Shown here piece after piece: positions 1-8,800 of a stretch of 28,289 nt of DNA; positions within the stretch are counted from its first letter, which is position 1; every line of letters starts with the position of its first letter. Location: positions 1 to 28,289 of the forward strand of contig NW_023365842.1 of assembly GCF_000003815.2 (NCBI RefSeq), in the 5' to 3' direction. The notes below the pieces were generated by a model, which saw nothing but the letters and a program-made list of their open reading frames with translations, was not told where the DNA came from and searched no databases. The DNA is from Branchiostoma floridae (lineage: Eukaryota > Chordata > Leptocardii > Amphioxiformes > Branchiostomatidae). Made by a program: the position numbers and the translations under genes.

Positions 1-609
1 GTCTCCCACAACCATTAGCAGGTTGTGTGCTGGGATAGACTGTATTGCTCTCCTAAGGCTGTCATAGTGCTCGTTTGTAGTTTCTTCATCTACGACATTG
101 GTGGGACAATACGTAACTATTATTGTTGTAGCTGGATTTCCCTGGAAGTTTGCAATCAGTATGCGCTCGTTGAATGGAGTCACCTTTGCCAGTGAGTTGT
201 ACGCTTTGGGACTTAGCAGTATACCCACTCCTCCAACAGTTGCACCAGACCGATTTCTACTTGCAGATGTAGTTATCAGCATGTTGCCATGTATGCTTTC
301 ATACCGGACCTCTTCCTCATGTGCTATACGATGTTCCTGTATTCCCAGTGCATCAATGTCATATAAAGCCAAGTTAGTCGACAGTTCCTCCCTGCGTTGT
401 GCCTCCCTGATTGTCCTTACATTCAGTGTTGATATTGTTGTTATGGATCTACAGTTCACCATCCTATTCCCTCTGCTGGAGCTATAATCAAGCCTACCCC
501 TTCCTTGCAGATTTGGAGGTAAGCCATCCTGTGATTCCTGGGAATCTAGCTCCGCAGGCAGGGTTCGATTAGGGACTTCAACCCTAGTGTTGTATTGGTT
601 TGCCATCAT
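1..609 (-). CDS. Non-LTR retrotransposon ORF2, N-terminal part with APE endonuclease (runs off window)
   Basis: The minus strand is open for 203 codons from ATG at 609 to the window edge. An N-terminal leader of about 55 residues precedes an apurinic-endonuclease-like domain. Visible motifs in order are STLNVRT (metal-binding Asn), LGIQEHR (catalytic Glu), a glycine-rich VGGVGILLS, NERILIANFQG, TIIVTYCPT and VVGD, where the window ends just where GD(F)N is expected. This order is typical of LINE APE domains, and the wording resembles RTE-like or 'craniofacial development protein 2-like' sequences. In a LINE this enzyme nicks target DNA to prime reverse transcription. No stop interrupts the visible part. 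The reverse transcriptase would lie to the left of the window. The clade is an inference. Confidence 0.8.
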   Translation of the reverse strand, partial: MMANQYNTRVEVPNRTLPAELDSQESQDGLPPNLQGRGRLDYSSSRGNRMVNCRSITTISTLNVRTIREAQRREELSTNLALYDIDALGIQEHRIAHEEEVRYESIHGNMLITTSASRNRSGATVGGVGILLSPKAYNSLAKVTPFNERILIANFQGNPATTIIVTYCPTNVVDEETTNEHYDSLRRAIQSIPAHNLLMVVGD

Positions 610-863
610 AACTTTTCTGTTGCTAAATAAATGCTGTGGTCGCAGCTCCTACAGCATGGTTTTCCTTCTGTGTTTTCCTTCACATAGTCCAGTGGCCGTT
701 GTAGGTTAGCTGCATAGCACCTACCTCCGCCCTTTGCCGTCTCATCCTTATCCTCAACCCGCGATGCAGATGACGGCACAGGTCCCAGGACTCCCTGTTT
801 CTGATCACTGGCCGCCATTGTCCATGTTGACATGCGCCCTCTTGCCGTATCAAAGAGTTGCAC
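606..863 (-). CDS. Short upstream ORF (ORF1-like) of the same retrotransposon
   Basis: An 85-codon ORF ends in TGA at 608-606, overlapping the ORF2 ATG at 609-607 (ATGA overlap). Such stop-start overlaps are common between ORF1 and ORF2 of non-LTR elements and suggest termination-reinitiation. The product is hydrophilic and ends with a Cys-rich CCRSCDH stretch, but I recognise no domain. The true 5' end and start are unknown, and the frame could have been shortened by decay. It is assigned to the element from position and overlap only. Confidence 0.45.
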   Translation of the reverse strand: MQLFDTARGRMSTWTMAASDQKQGVLGPVPSSASRVEDKDETAKGGGRCYAANLQRPLDYVKENTEGKPCCRSCDHSIYLATEKL

Positions 864-1831
864 TCTACTACGCCTAAGGTAGTGATCTACCTCAACTGGA
901 TGTTACTTGGTCTAGGGTCACGTTGTAGTATTTAGTCGAAATAACAGAGGGCAAACAAAAGAAAAAGTCATGGAACTCATAATAACAAATGGGGGTGGGG
1001 GGGGGGGTATGCACACTGTAGCAGATGTTTGTGGTGGAATTTACCTAACTATGAAACAAAAACCAAAAAAGGAACATAAAATAACTTCAAACCCTATCTA
1101 CACTATTCAGCAATGGTAAAAGGCTAGCCATTTGGGACTCCCCCGCTGTCTTGGTTGATGTCTTGACATAAATCCATCTTTAGTGTGCATTTTATATTGA
1201 TCATGTTCCAACCCGGTTGGTTAGGCCATGTTGATATGGCTGTAAGGATGACATTCTCTGAGAACTCCAAAACTGATGCGATTGAAAAAAAAGTCTGGCA
1301 AAAAGAATTGTCTTCAGTATTGATTCAAGTGGTCAGGAAGGTTGAAGAAATGTCAAAACGCACAGATTATGGAATACAGAACAATGTATTCTTCATTTTT
1401 GTTCTTTACCCTCTTCTTCTCTGACACTGGAATTGACCGTCAATGGCATTTTATGAAATTAAAACACGTTTTCCAATTAAAGTTTTGTGCAATCTACGGT
1501 ATATATATATTTGCTCAGTTTACAGCTGCTTTGTACAATTTACAGTATGGTCAATCAATCAATCAATCAATCGTTCGCTTGCATCATAGGTTGATGCGTG
1601 GCGGCTACAGACAGTTCAGACAGTATGGTTGAAAACTATTTTTTGGAAACGGCCCAAAATTGAAGCGCGTGCGGATGGATGTCATCCATATATCAACATG
1701 AACGTATTCCTTATCAGATAAGTCTGGAAATTATGAAGCTTTAGACTTCCCTTCAACACAGTGCAATAATAGCTCACCTCGAAACCGACTCTTTTGTGTG
1801 ATAATAAAAAAAAAAAATTGGCATCTTACAG
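864..1831. other. Non-coding stretch upstream of GPCR exon 1
   Basis: No gene is supported here. The stretch contains a G-run near 992-1007, AT-rich sequence, a short AATC tetranucleotide array at 1551-1572, and a poly-A run with an acceptor-like TTACAG ending at 1831. It probably holds the retrotransposon 5' end and the promoter or 5' untranslated region of the downstream GPCR gene. The short ORFs here have no coding features. Confidence 0.5.
1551..1572. repeat. AATC tetranucleotide microsatellite
   Basis: About five perfect copies of a four-base unit, read directly. Confidence 0.85.
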
Positions 1832-1937
1832 GCATTGTGATCCTCCTCCTCATCAAAGAACCACTGAACGCCCTGAGTAACAACCGTCACCATGGTGATA
1901 AGTACCGGGATGTACATTGCAACTATCGTCACAGCAG
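1832..1937 (+). other. First identified exon of the GPCR gene (5' UTR plus first 15 codons)
   Basis: Bounded by an acceptor-like CATCTTACAG ending at 1831 and a strong donor GTAAGT at 1938-1943. If the acceptor is used, a non-coding exon lies further upstream. If not, transcription starts nearby. Only 46 nt are coding, which makes it easy to miss. Confidence 0.6.
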
Positions 1938-4587
1938 GTAAGTTTATCAATGATCTGTATGCACGATTTTCGTTTCCCTTTTATTTTTCAGCAACAGATA
2001 GAAACGCGTGTCAAGTCATTTCTCACAGAGTGGATCGATTCGACTCTCGTTTTTTCTTTATTTGCGTAGAGTGCGGCAACCTTATACCTCTGTGAAATAT
2101 ACAAGGCCCCTGCACTTCCAGAACAATCCTCTGGGGGCTCAATCAAACTTACGACATTCTTGTTCGTGCACAAGCCGTATCTCGCGACCACATTTCATCC
2201 CGAACGCGACATAGTTAATTTGAAATTTCCTTTGCAGTACCCAGGAGAGGCAAGAGATGACCAAAATCTAATCATTTCCAGTTTTCTCACTACCTACTAA
2301 CACGGTACATATATGAAAACCAATTCCAATGGACAAACAATGGCGAAAATATTTCCAAACTTGAAGTAACAGGACTTCCACGACCCCATACCTTCCCGAT
2401 ACTGTATACTGTTAAACACAATCACCTGGCATGACTTAGATGCTCACGTCTATATGCTTTTCTTATATGTCACAGATGAGAAATCACAGTCATTTACCAA
2501 TGGGTAATGTTATGTAGCCTTTGCGCGACATTGCTTTCAGGTCTTGGAAAAAATCATTATCGAATTTCTTAGCAACAGCTTACTTGCATACAGTCAAACC
2601 TGTATTAGGGGCCACCTCTACAGAGGGGCCACCTGTCCATAGTGGCCACTTTTTGTCGGTCCCTTGGGTATTTTATCTACAAGTTGCCACCTCTATACAG
2701 AGGCCACCTGTCTACAGTGGCCAAATTTGTCCGGTCCCTTGAGTGGCCGCTATAGACAGGTTTGACTGCATTTTGAAACATCTACACCCTTGTAGTCATC
2801 TATCTTTAGCTTATTTTGAAACATCTACACCTTTGCCTGTAGTTATCATCGTGGTGACTATTCCCGGCTGTCTCCTCACTATCGTCACCATCTCAACACG
2901 CCCAAACCTGAGGAAGCTGGTCAACGTGCCTCTGGTCAGCCTCAGCTGTGCAGACCTCCTCTTCGCCATCTGTGGCCCCGCCCTGTGGATCTACCACTAC
3001 CTGCACCCCCAATGGGAACCGCCAGGGGCGCTGTGTTGGTTTGAAGCGTACACCACTCCCGCATTGTTTGCGGTATCGATTGGCCACATGTTGTGTATCG
3101 CTCTTCAGCGGTACTTCAATGTCTGTACCTACAGTACATGTCTGAAGTCTACGCGTGTCCTCATCGCTATGCTTTCGCTCACATGGCTGCTCCCATTCGC
3201 TTTCCTCTTGCCTTTAAGCGTCCTTTCTGAGACAAAAGTTGACCCAAAGACTAAACGATGTGCTACAGCGGGATCTACATATCTATGGGCAAAGATTATC
3301 CCAGCTATCTTTGTCTATATCACCCCTTACGTGGCGTCCTTTGTCTGTTACGCTCTCATCCAGATGCATGTTAGGAAGAGTAAGAACCGGGTCAAGGCCC
3401 ACGCCGGGCACCACTCAAACCGATTGGCAGTGCAGTTCTCAAAAGGAGAGCGAGGCGGCGCGCATGTGAAGGGTAACGATGCGGTCCCTTCCACTTCCAC
3501 TGCAACCGTCCAAACTACACATGCTTCGCGAAAGGCAGACGACGGTGGGGTTTGGATGGGGTACGACAGCTCTTCATCAAGTGATGAGGACCAAAACGTA
3601 GAGGAACAGAATAAGCCAGATAAAACCAAAGTTTTCATCCTCGTCGCTCCAGCCTCTGACCAGCCACGAACAGATAATAACCAACATGCCAGTCAGGGAA
3701 GTAGTTCTCAAAGCAATGCAGCCGAAAGGCAGATCACCAAAATGATGATGACACTCTTCGCTGCTTTCACGGCGTGCTGTTTGCCTATGATCTTGATGGT
3801 ATTGTTTTACAACAAGGTGCCATCCGAAGCTGTAATGGTCGCTTCTACCCTGGTGGCTCTGAACGGCGCCTTGAACCCAATCGTGTACGGCCCGTTTATG
3901 AACAAAAANNNNNNNNNNNNNNNNNNNNNNNNNNNNNNNNNNNNNNNNNNNNNNNNNNNNNNNNNNNNNNNNNNNNNNNNNNNNNNNNNNNNNNNNNNNN
4001 NNNNNNNNNNNNNNNNNNNNNNNNNNNNNNNNNNNNNNNNNNNNNNNNNNNNNNNNNNNNNNNNNNNNNNNNNNNNNNNNNNNNNNNNNNNNNNNNNNNN
4101 NNNNNNNNNNNNNNNNNNNNNNNNNNNNNNNNNNNNNNNNNNNNNNNNNNNNNNNNNNNNNNNNNNNNNNNNNNNNNNNNNNNNNNNNNNNNNNNNNNNN
4201 NNNNNNNNNNNNNNNNNNNNNNNNNNNNNNNNNNNNNNNNNNNNNNNNNNNNNNNNNNNNNNNNNNNNNNNNNNNNNNNNNNNNNNNNNNNNNNNNNNNN
4301 NNNNNNNNNNNNNNNNNNNNNNNNNNNNNNNNNNNNNNNNNNNNNNNNNNNNNNNNNNNNNNNNNNNNNNNNNNNNNNNNNNNNNNNNNNNNNNNNNNNN
4401 NNNNNNNNNNNNNNNNNNNNNNNNNNNNNNNNNNNNNNNNNNNNNNNNNNNNNNNNNNNNNNNNNNNNNNNNNNNNNNNNNNNNNNNNNNNNNNNNNNNN
4501 NNNNNNNNNNNNNNNNNNNNNNNNNNNNNNNNNNNNNNNNNCACTAGCGAATTCGAGAGGAAGTGGACTCAAACCTCAGATGGGTAA
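1892..4587 (+). CDS. Class A (rhodopsin-like) GPCR, two exons, GPR84-like in appearance; interrupted by assembly gap
   Basis: Coding exons are 1892-1937 and 2843-4587; N's fill 3909-4541. Exon 1 starts at ATG 1892 (GTCACCATGG context, with an in-frame TGA 15 nt upstream) and ends before GTAAGT at 1938. Exon 2 follows CCTTTGCCTGTAG. The phases fit (G + TT makes Val16) and joining completes TM1. Seven transmembrane segments are readable. Conserved features are LSCAD in TM2 (Asp53), Trp73 in the first outer loop, Cys80 paired with Cys155, Trp130 in TM4, Pro177 in TM5, and NPIVY in TM7 (360-364). Intracellular loop 3 is long (about 125 residues, 192-316) with an acidic serine cluster DSSSSSDEDQ, a likely CK2 target. 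The PxLR...ADLLF...ALxRY pattern and long loop resemble GPR84, and melatonin-like receptors are an alternative. The N-terminus is very short and lacks N-glycosylation sites. The tail after the gap (TSEFERKW..., stop at 4587) depends on the gap length keeping frame. Confidence 0.8.
2591..2768. mobile_element. 178-bp MITE with 13-bp TIRs (CAGTCAAACCTGT), pogo/Tc1-mariner-like
   Basis: Perfect 13-bp terminal inverted repeats are seen at 2591-2603 and 2756-2768, flanked by TA on the left and CA on the right (a decayed TA duplication). The interior holds two diverged copies of a roughly 75-bp GCCACCTCTA...GGTCCCTTG unit. The element sits in the GPCR intron. The terminal motif resembles Tigger/pogo ends. 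It encodes no protein. Confidence 0.75.
3909..4541. other. Assembly gap (N run)
   Basis: 633 undetermined bases. They hide the GPCR cytoplasmic tail and possibly the left end of the transposon fragment whose right end is at 5050. Confidence 1.
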
Positions 4588-5666
4588 TACCAAACACTTT
4601 AAACATGGTACGTACTACGTACGTTATCTTTGTACTTGGCACTTGTGGACAAATGGTAGAACATACACCACTGCTCGCATACTTCTTTCTGCATACACGC
4701 ACTGGTGCAGGTAACATTGGAAATTACCTGCACCAGACAAATTTTACCTGCACCACCCTGAAATTAGGAATTATGGATCATACCTTGTCTCCCAATAGCC
4801 TGGAGGTCAAGGGACTAGGTGAGGTGAGGATCATACTAAGATCGTTGAGGAACCATTGCATTTTTTCTTTTATACTTAATTGGTAGTAACAGTCAATGCA
4901 GCTAATAACAATCCACATACACCTACATCATTTGACATTCATGTATAAAATCCAGTACATGGACCAGTGCAGGTTAGGTGCAGGTAGACACCAGAAATAC
5001 CTGCACAGCTCCAATTTTACCTGCATATGCAGGTGGTATTTTGAGCCCTGAGTATAGAAACGGAGATGGACATTATCCTATGCAATGAAAGGTTTTAACT
5101 AACTTAGTTAAAACATTAGTGAACAGTAAAACTAGTGAAAAGGAAAACATTAGTGAAGCTTTGTTAGTTAACATGTTTACTTCTGTAAGGTGTTTACAAA
5201 CACTCTTCCAAATGATGACTTCTGCCAAGAAATTGCACAAAACTTCCAAATTGCCTTTCAAAAACATTGTAAGTACACTATAAAACAGTGAAAACCACAT
5301 GTGCCTACTGTGAATGAATGGTAGCTCATACACTTTTTTGTTTCATCATAGATTCATTAGTTGAATCGAGAGTGAGAGTTAAAGCACATAAAAACATTTA
5401 CAAGTTATCACGAGTCAACATTCACAAAAATAAAACATCTATTTGCACTTTCATGATCAATTAGAGCATTTCAAAGAAAAGGTTCAGCAAAATCAATTAA
5501 TTTACACTGTGCTTTCAAACCTTGGATTAACAATTAGGTTTGTCCATAAGTTACTAAGTAAAGCCTTTCCAACACGTCAGTTAACCTTGTCCCTGAAGCT
5601 TAACCTGCTAACTAGCACTACCCTTTTGTGTCAAAAGGCTATTTCAGCAGGGTTGGGGTTAACTGT
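4588..5666. other. Convergent intergenic region between GPCR and PTDSS1 3' ends
   Basis: No gene is supported. The region holds a perfect 13-bp-arm hairpin (4702-4736), repeated TACCTGCA motifs to 5034, a hAT-like terminal motif at 5037-5050, and AT-rich sequence to the PTDSS1 stop codon. I saw no convincing poly(A) signal for either gene. Confidence 0.55.
4702..5050. mobile_element. Probable hAT-like non-autonomous transposon fragment with TGCAGGT inverted repeats
   Basis: CTGGTGCAGGTAA (4702-4714) and its exact inverse (4724-4736) form a hairpin with a 9-nt loop. More ACCTGCA copies follow, including the perfect palindrome ACCTGCATATGCAGGT at 5019-5034. The segment ends in TATTTTGAGCCCTG (5037-5050), the inverse of a CAGGGCTC-type hAT terminus like that of the element at 9729. 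No matching left end is visible; it may lie in the gap or be lost. Confidence 0.45.
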
Positions 5667-5855
5667 TCAAACCCCGTTGGACTTCCCGGTTCTGGTCCTG
5701 AGTCTCGTGCTCCGTACAGGATTGATTCGTTTGATCGGACTGTCCGGCATGAAATCGGAGTCCACGCTGTCGTAACCCGCCATTCCTCCATCCTCACCTC
5801 TGGTGACACACCCGTTTGTGTGCGAACCATTCAACTTTGCCGTCTCTTCCCTGGC
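5667..5855 (-). other. PTDSS1: PTDSS1 terminal coding exon (exon 12, cytosolic tail)
   Basis: Acceptor TTTCCCCCATTTCTAG precedes GCC AGG GAA at 5855. The 62 codons plus TGA follow exon 11 in phase 0. Composition is clearly richer in GC and CpG than the flanking introns. The frame has no long open reading upstream, so simple ORF scans show other frames here instead. The tail pattern (acidic and serine-rich, then SPIKR, then basic, then NGV) parallels the human PSS1 tail, which also ends in a basic run followed by NGV plus a few residues. Confidence 0.88.
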
Positions 5856-8800
5856 CTAGAAATGGGGGAAATATGTCATAACTTCTGTCATTGGGCAATC
5901 ACAAAGGCTTGACACTACATTTAGAAATCAGTTCAAAATCAGAACATCAGATATTCAGAAAATTCTGTTTGATAATTTAATGCTTGCTGCAATAACTTGA
6001 TGTTTCCAGTGATCATTTGATTTCTGCAGCGATATTTTGATGTTTGATGTGATAATTTGATATTTTCTGCAATGTTATGTTTGCTGTAACAATTTGATGT
6101 TTGTAATAATTTGACATTTGCTGTTGACGTCTGCTGTGATAATTTGACATTTGCTGTAACAATTTGATGTCTGCTGTGATAATTTGACATTTGCTGTGAT
6201 AACTTGATGTTCACTGTAATAATGTAATACTTTGGTGTTCATTCTAATACAATGTACATGTAACTTGATGTTTACTATGATGTTTTCATGTCTAGACTTG
6301 CTGTAATAATTGGACATTTGCTGTGATAATTTGATGTTTGCTGTGATAATTTGACATTTGCTGTAACAATTTGGTGTTAACTAGAATAATTTATTGCTTG
6401 ATTTGACAACTTCATATTTGCTGTGAAAATTGTTAATTTGCTATTTGCTGTGGCTGCTCATTGCAAATCGATATGCAAATTGCATACAGCTAATATGTAG
6501 AAATTGTTTGCTAGCATGGAATATTCATCTACAGATTGAATGACATAATGTCACCTTTCTGATACCCCTGTACTTATACTTATCTCCTCTTCTTTGTGAA
6601 CTCCAAAGAGAACTAAGTTTCTTCATGAATAAGCCTATTCACCAACTGGACAGAAACAGGGATAGGGTAGACATGCACACTGCCCTGAAAAGCGACAACA
6701 ACGATTGAGATAGGTAGAAGAGGGGACCAAAGATGAAGGTCATAAGGGATTAGGGAACATGTGTCCAATTCGCAAGCCGACATGAAACATGAATTCATGT
6801 TCACTAAAACATAACAAATGAAGAGAAGGGCTGCAAGCTCCTCCAGAGCTCTCTAATGACAGCACAGTAACGTTAACATACCCTTCGACCAGCAATATAC
6901 ACCATCACGTACAGGCACAGGAAAGTCATCCCCATCTGTAAAATGGTCAAAAGTTATAAAACACATTGACTGTAGACAATGTTACAGGGATCTCCTTAAA
7001 AATGGAACAATGGCGCTTCCCCATCATACTGTTATACTATCAGAAGGATTTCCCAAAACGAGGTTTTTCTGATGAATATATTTTCCTTTCTCTTTAGAGT
7101 GCATTTTTAGAAACGATGTCAAGCTAAACTCACAGAAAAACTGACATTTGTGTCTGAAGGCGGCAAAATGTGTTCCGCCTCAAGTGTGATGAGGACGTTT
7201 CCTGGGCCATTTTGCATGCCACACTGGTTGATTTTATCCCTAGCACCATCATACTCTACATTTCTGGGGAGATCCCTGTCAATGCACAATATTATGTGAA
7301 ACCAAATTAAGGTTACTCTACTTCACACTCTAATTAGCTAGAATCTGGACTTGTAAGGTTTGACTGTAGAAGACTAAATGATAAAAATAATCAACCATCT
7401 TCATACCATACATACGTAAATGTACATAATATACATGCATTTTTTGTCTAGAATAAAGTAAATGTTGTACTATACATCTTCAAATTTGTGGTGCATTTAT
7501 TTTTGACGCTTTCATTGTTCTTTACTGGAAAGTCATGTACTTACAAAATCATTTCAACAGGGAACTTTAAACACCATACAACCTCCTTCCTCTTCTACTA
7601 TAAAATTTCCTCCCCGCAAAAATAAATGAATCTACTTCTACCGTACCTGGAAGACCAGCCACAAGAAGACCAAAGGAAGCTGTGTCTGTGCAAACAGAGA
7701 CCTTCCAAACTTAAGGCAGATGATGGCCTCTATAAAAGTGATGGCCCTGGAAAGACATTCATAAGATCTCATTCATGACTATTGGCTTCCCTTTGAAATA
7801 CATGTGTGCATACCTCATACATTGGTGTATTCCAAATGAACCAACCAGAAATGGTATGGCTTAAGAACACCCAATAGTTTTTCTTATTAACTTTAATTTT
7901 TTTCTGCATTCTGAGGTCGAACTCACCGCACTTGTCAAAAAGAGTAGGGGACCTTGCCGGTATGAGTGGAACAAAAACAGTGTCTGGATAATGCAACTTG
8001 TACCGTTTAGTACAAACTTGGTGTGTTACGCCTTAAGGCGGTTTACCGGGTATGCAAAACAAACAAACAAAAACAAACACTTACCCAACAACCCAACACT
8101 GCGTGCCGACCCGCTTGCAGGCGGTATCGGTGGCGTAGGCGTAATACTGGCGGATGGTGGGCGCAGACACCAGGCCGATGAGCAGGATGCGTCCCCAGGT
8201 CAGATAATGGTGGTTGGGAATGTGCAGGATGTGCTTCAGGAAAAATGTGTTCAGCTCCGAAATCTTAGAAAGGAGGAAACAGGTGTGTTTTTCAAAGGTC
8301 AATTGCGAAGTGTAATACTTCCAACAAAATGCCCTGCTTTTACTAGTAGCTATGATTGTATTGAGACTATGTCTGTATCTATATAGCCAGTATAACTGCC
8401 ATTTGAACCACACACCAATTTCGCAGAGCTGCAGCAGCTGGTTACGTTACACTGAACCAGCTGTGCCAAGGTTTGTATTCTTAGCCAAGCTCGCCAGGTA
8501 AATGCTACTTCTTGACAGCGTGCAGAGGTTTGACACTTCAGGATCCTCTATAGACCACCATCTCTACATCCCCATTGGAAAGGGGACATTTTCGTAGGAA
8601 TAATTTTCTAAAACTTTTAAACATCAATCTCAGTATATATTTTCAAAATATTTTCAACTCAATCTCAATACGTATTCTAAAAATATTTTCAGTATCTCAG
8701 TACTGCACATATGAGCTCTGCCCCTGAGGTGTGGCCAAAAATAAACCACTTCCACCACACCTGCCATATGACCAGTAAGAGGTAGACGGCCATCAGACGC

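Noticed and set aside
98-487. Plus-strand 129-codon ORF
   Set aside because: It is the antisense shadow of the minus-strand LINE endonuclease frame, which shows the real motifs.
2743-2842. N-terminal extension of the GPCR from ATG 2743
   Set aside because: These codons lie in the MITE and intron. The 1892 exon gives a phase-matched, TM1-completing start.
4542-4560. Possible cloning-vector remnant (CACTAGCGAATTC) after the gap
   Set aside because: It differs from common polylinker sequence and continues into genomic-looking sequence. The match is too short.
3577-4572. Long ORFs spanning the N gap on both strands
   Set aside because: Their length comes from undetermined bases, and apart from the GPCR frame they have no domain.
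5639-5912. ORFs of 63-110 codons in other frames around the PTDSS1 last exon
   Set aside because: Shadows of exon 12; the correct frame is minus, 5855-5667.
5975-6435. CRISPR-like array
   Set aside because: Units are degenerate and contiguous without unique spacers, in an animal intron. It is a minisatellite.
6613-6684. Alternative PTDSS1 terminal exon after CTTTTCAG, 23 codons to TAG
   Set aside because: Splice phase fits, but the peptide is hydrophobic and not tail-like. The 5667-5855 exon has a better acceptor, human-like tail features and the expected total length.
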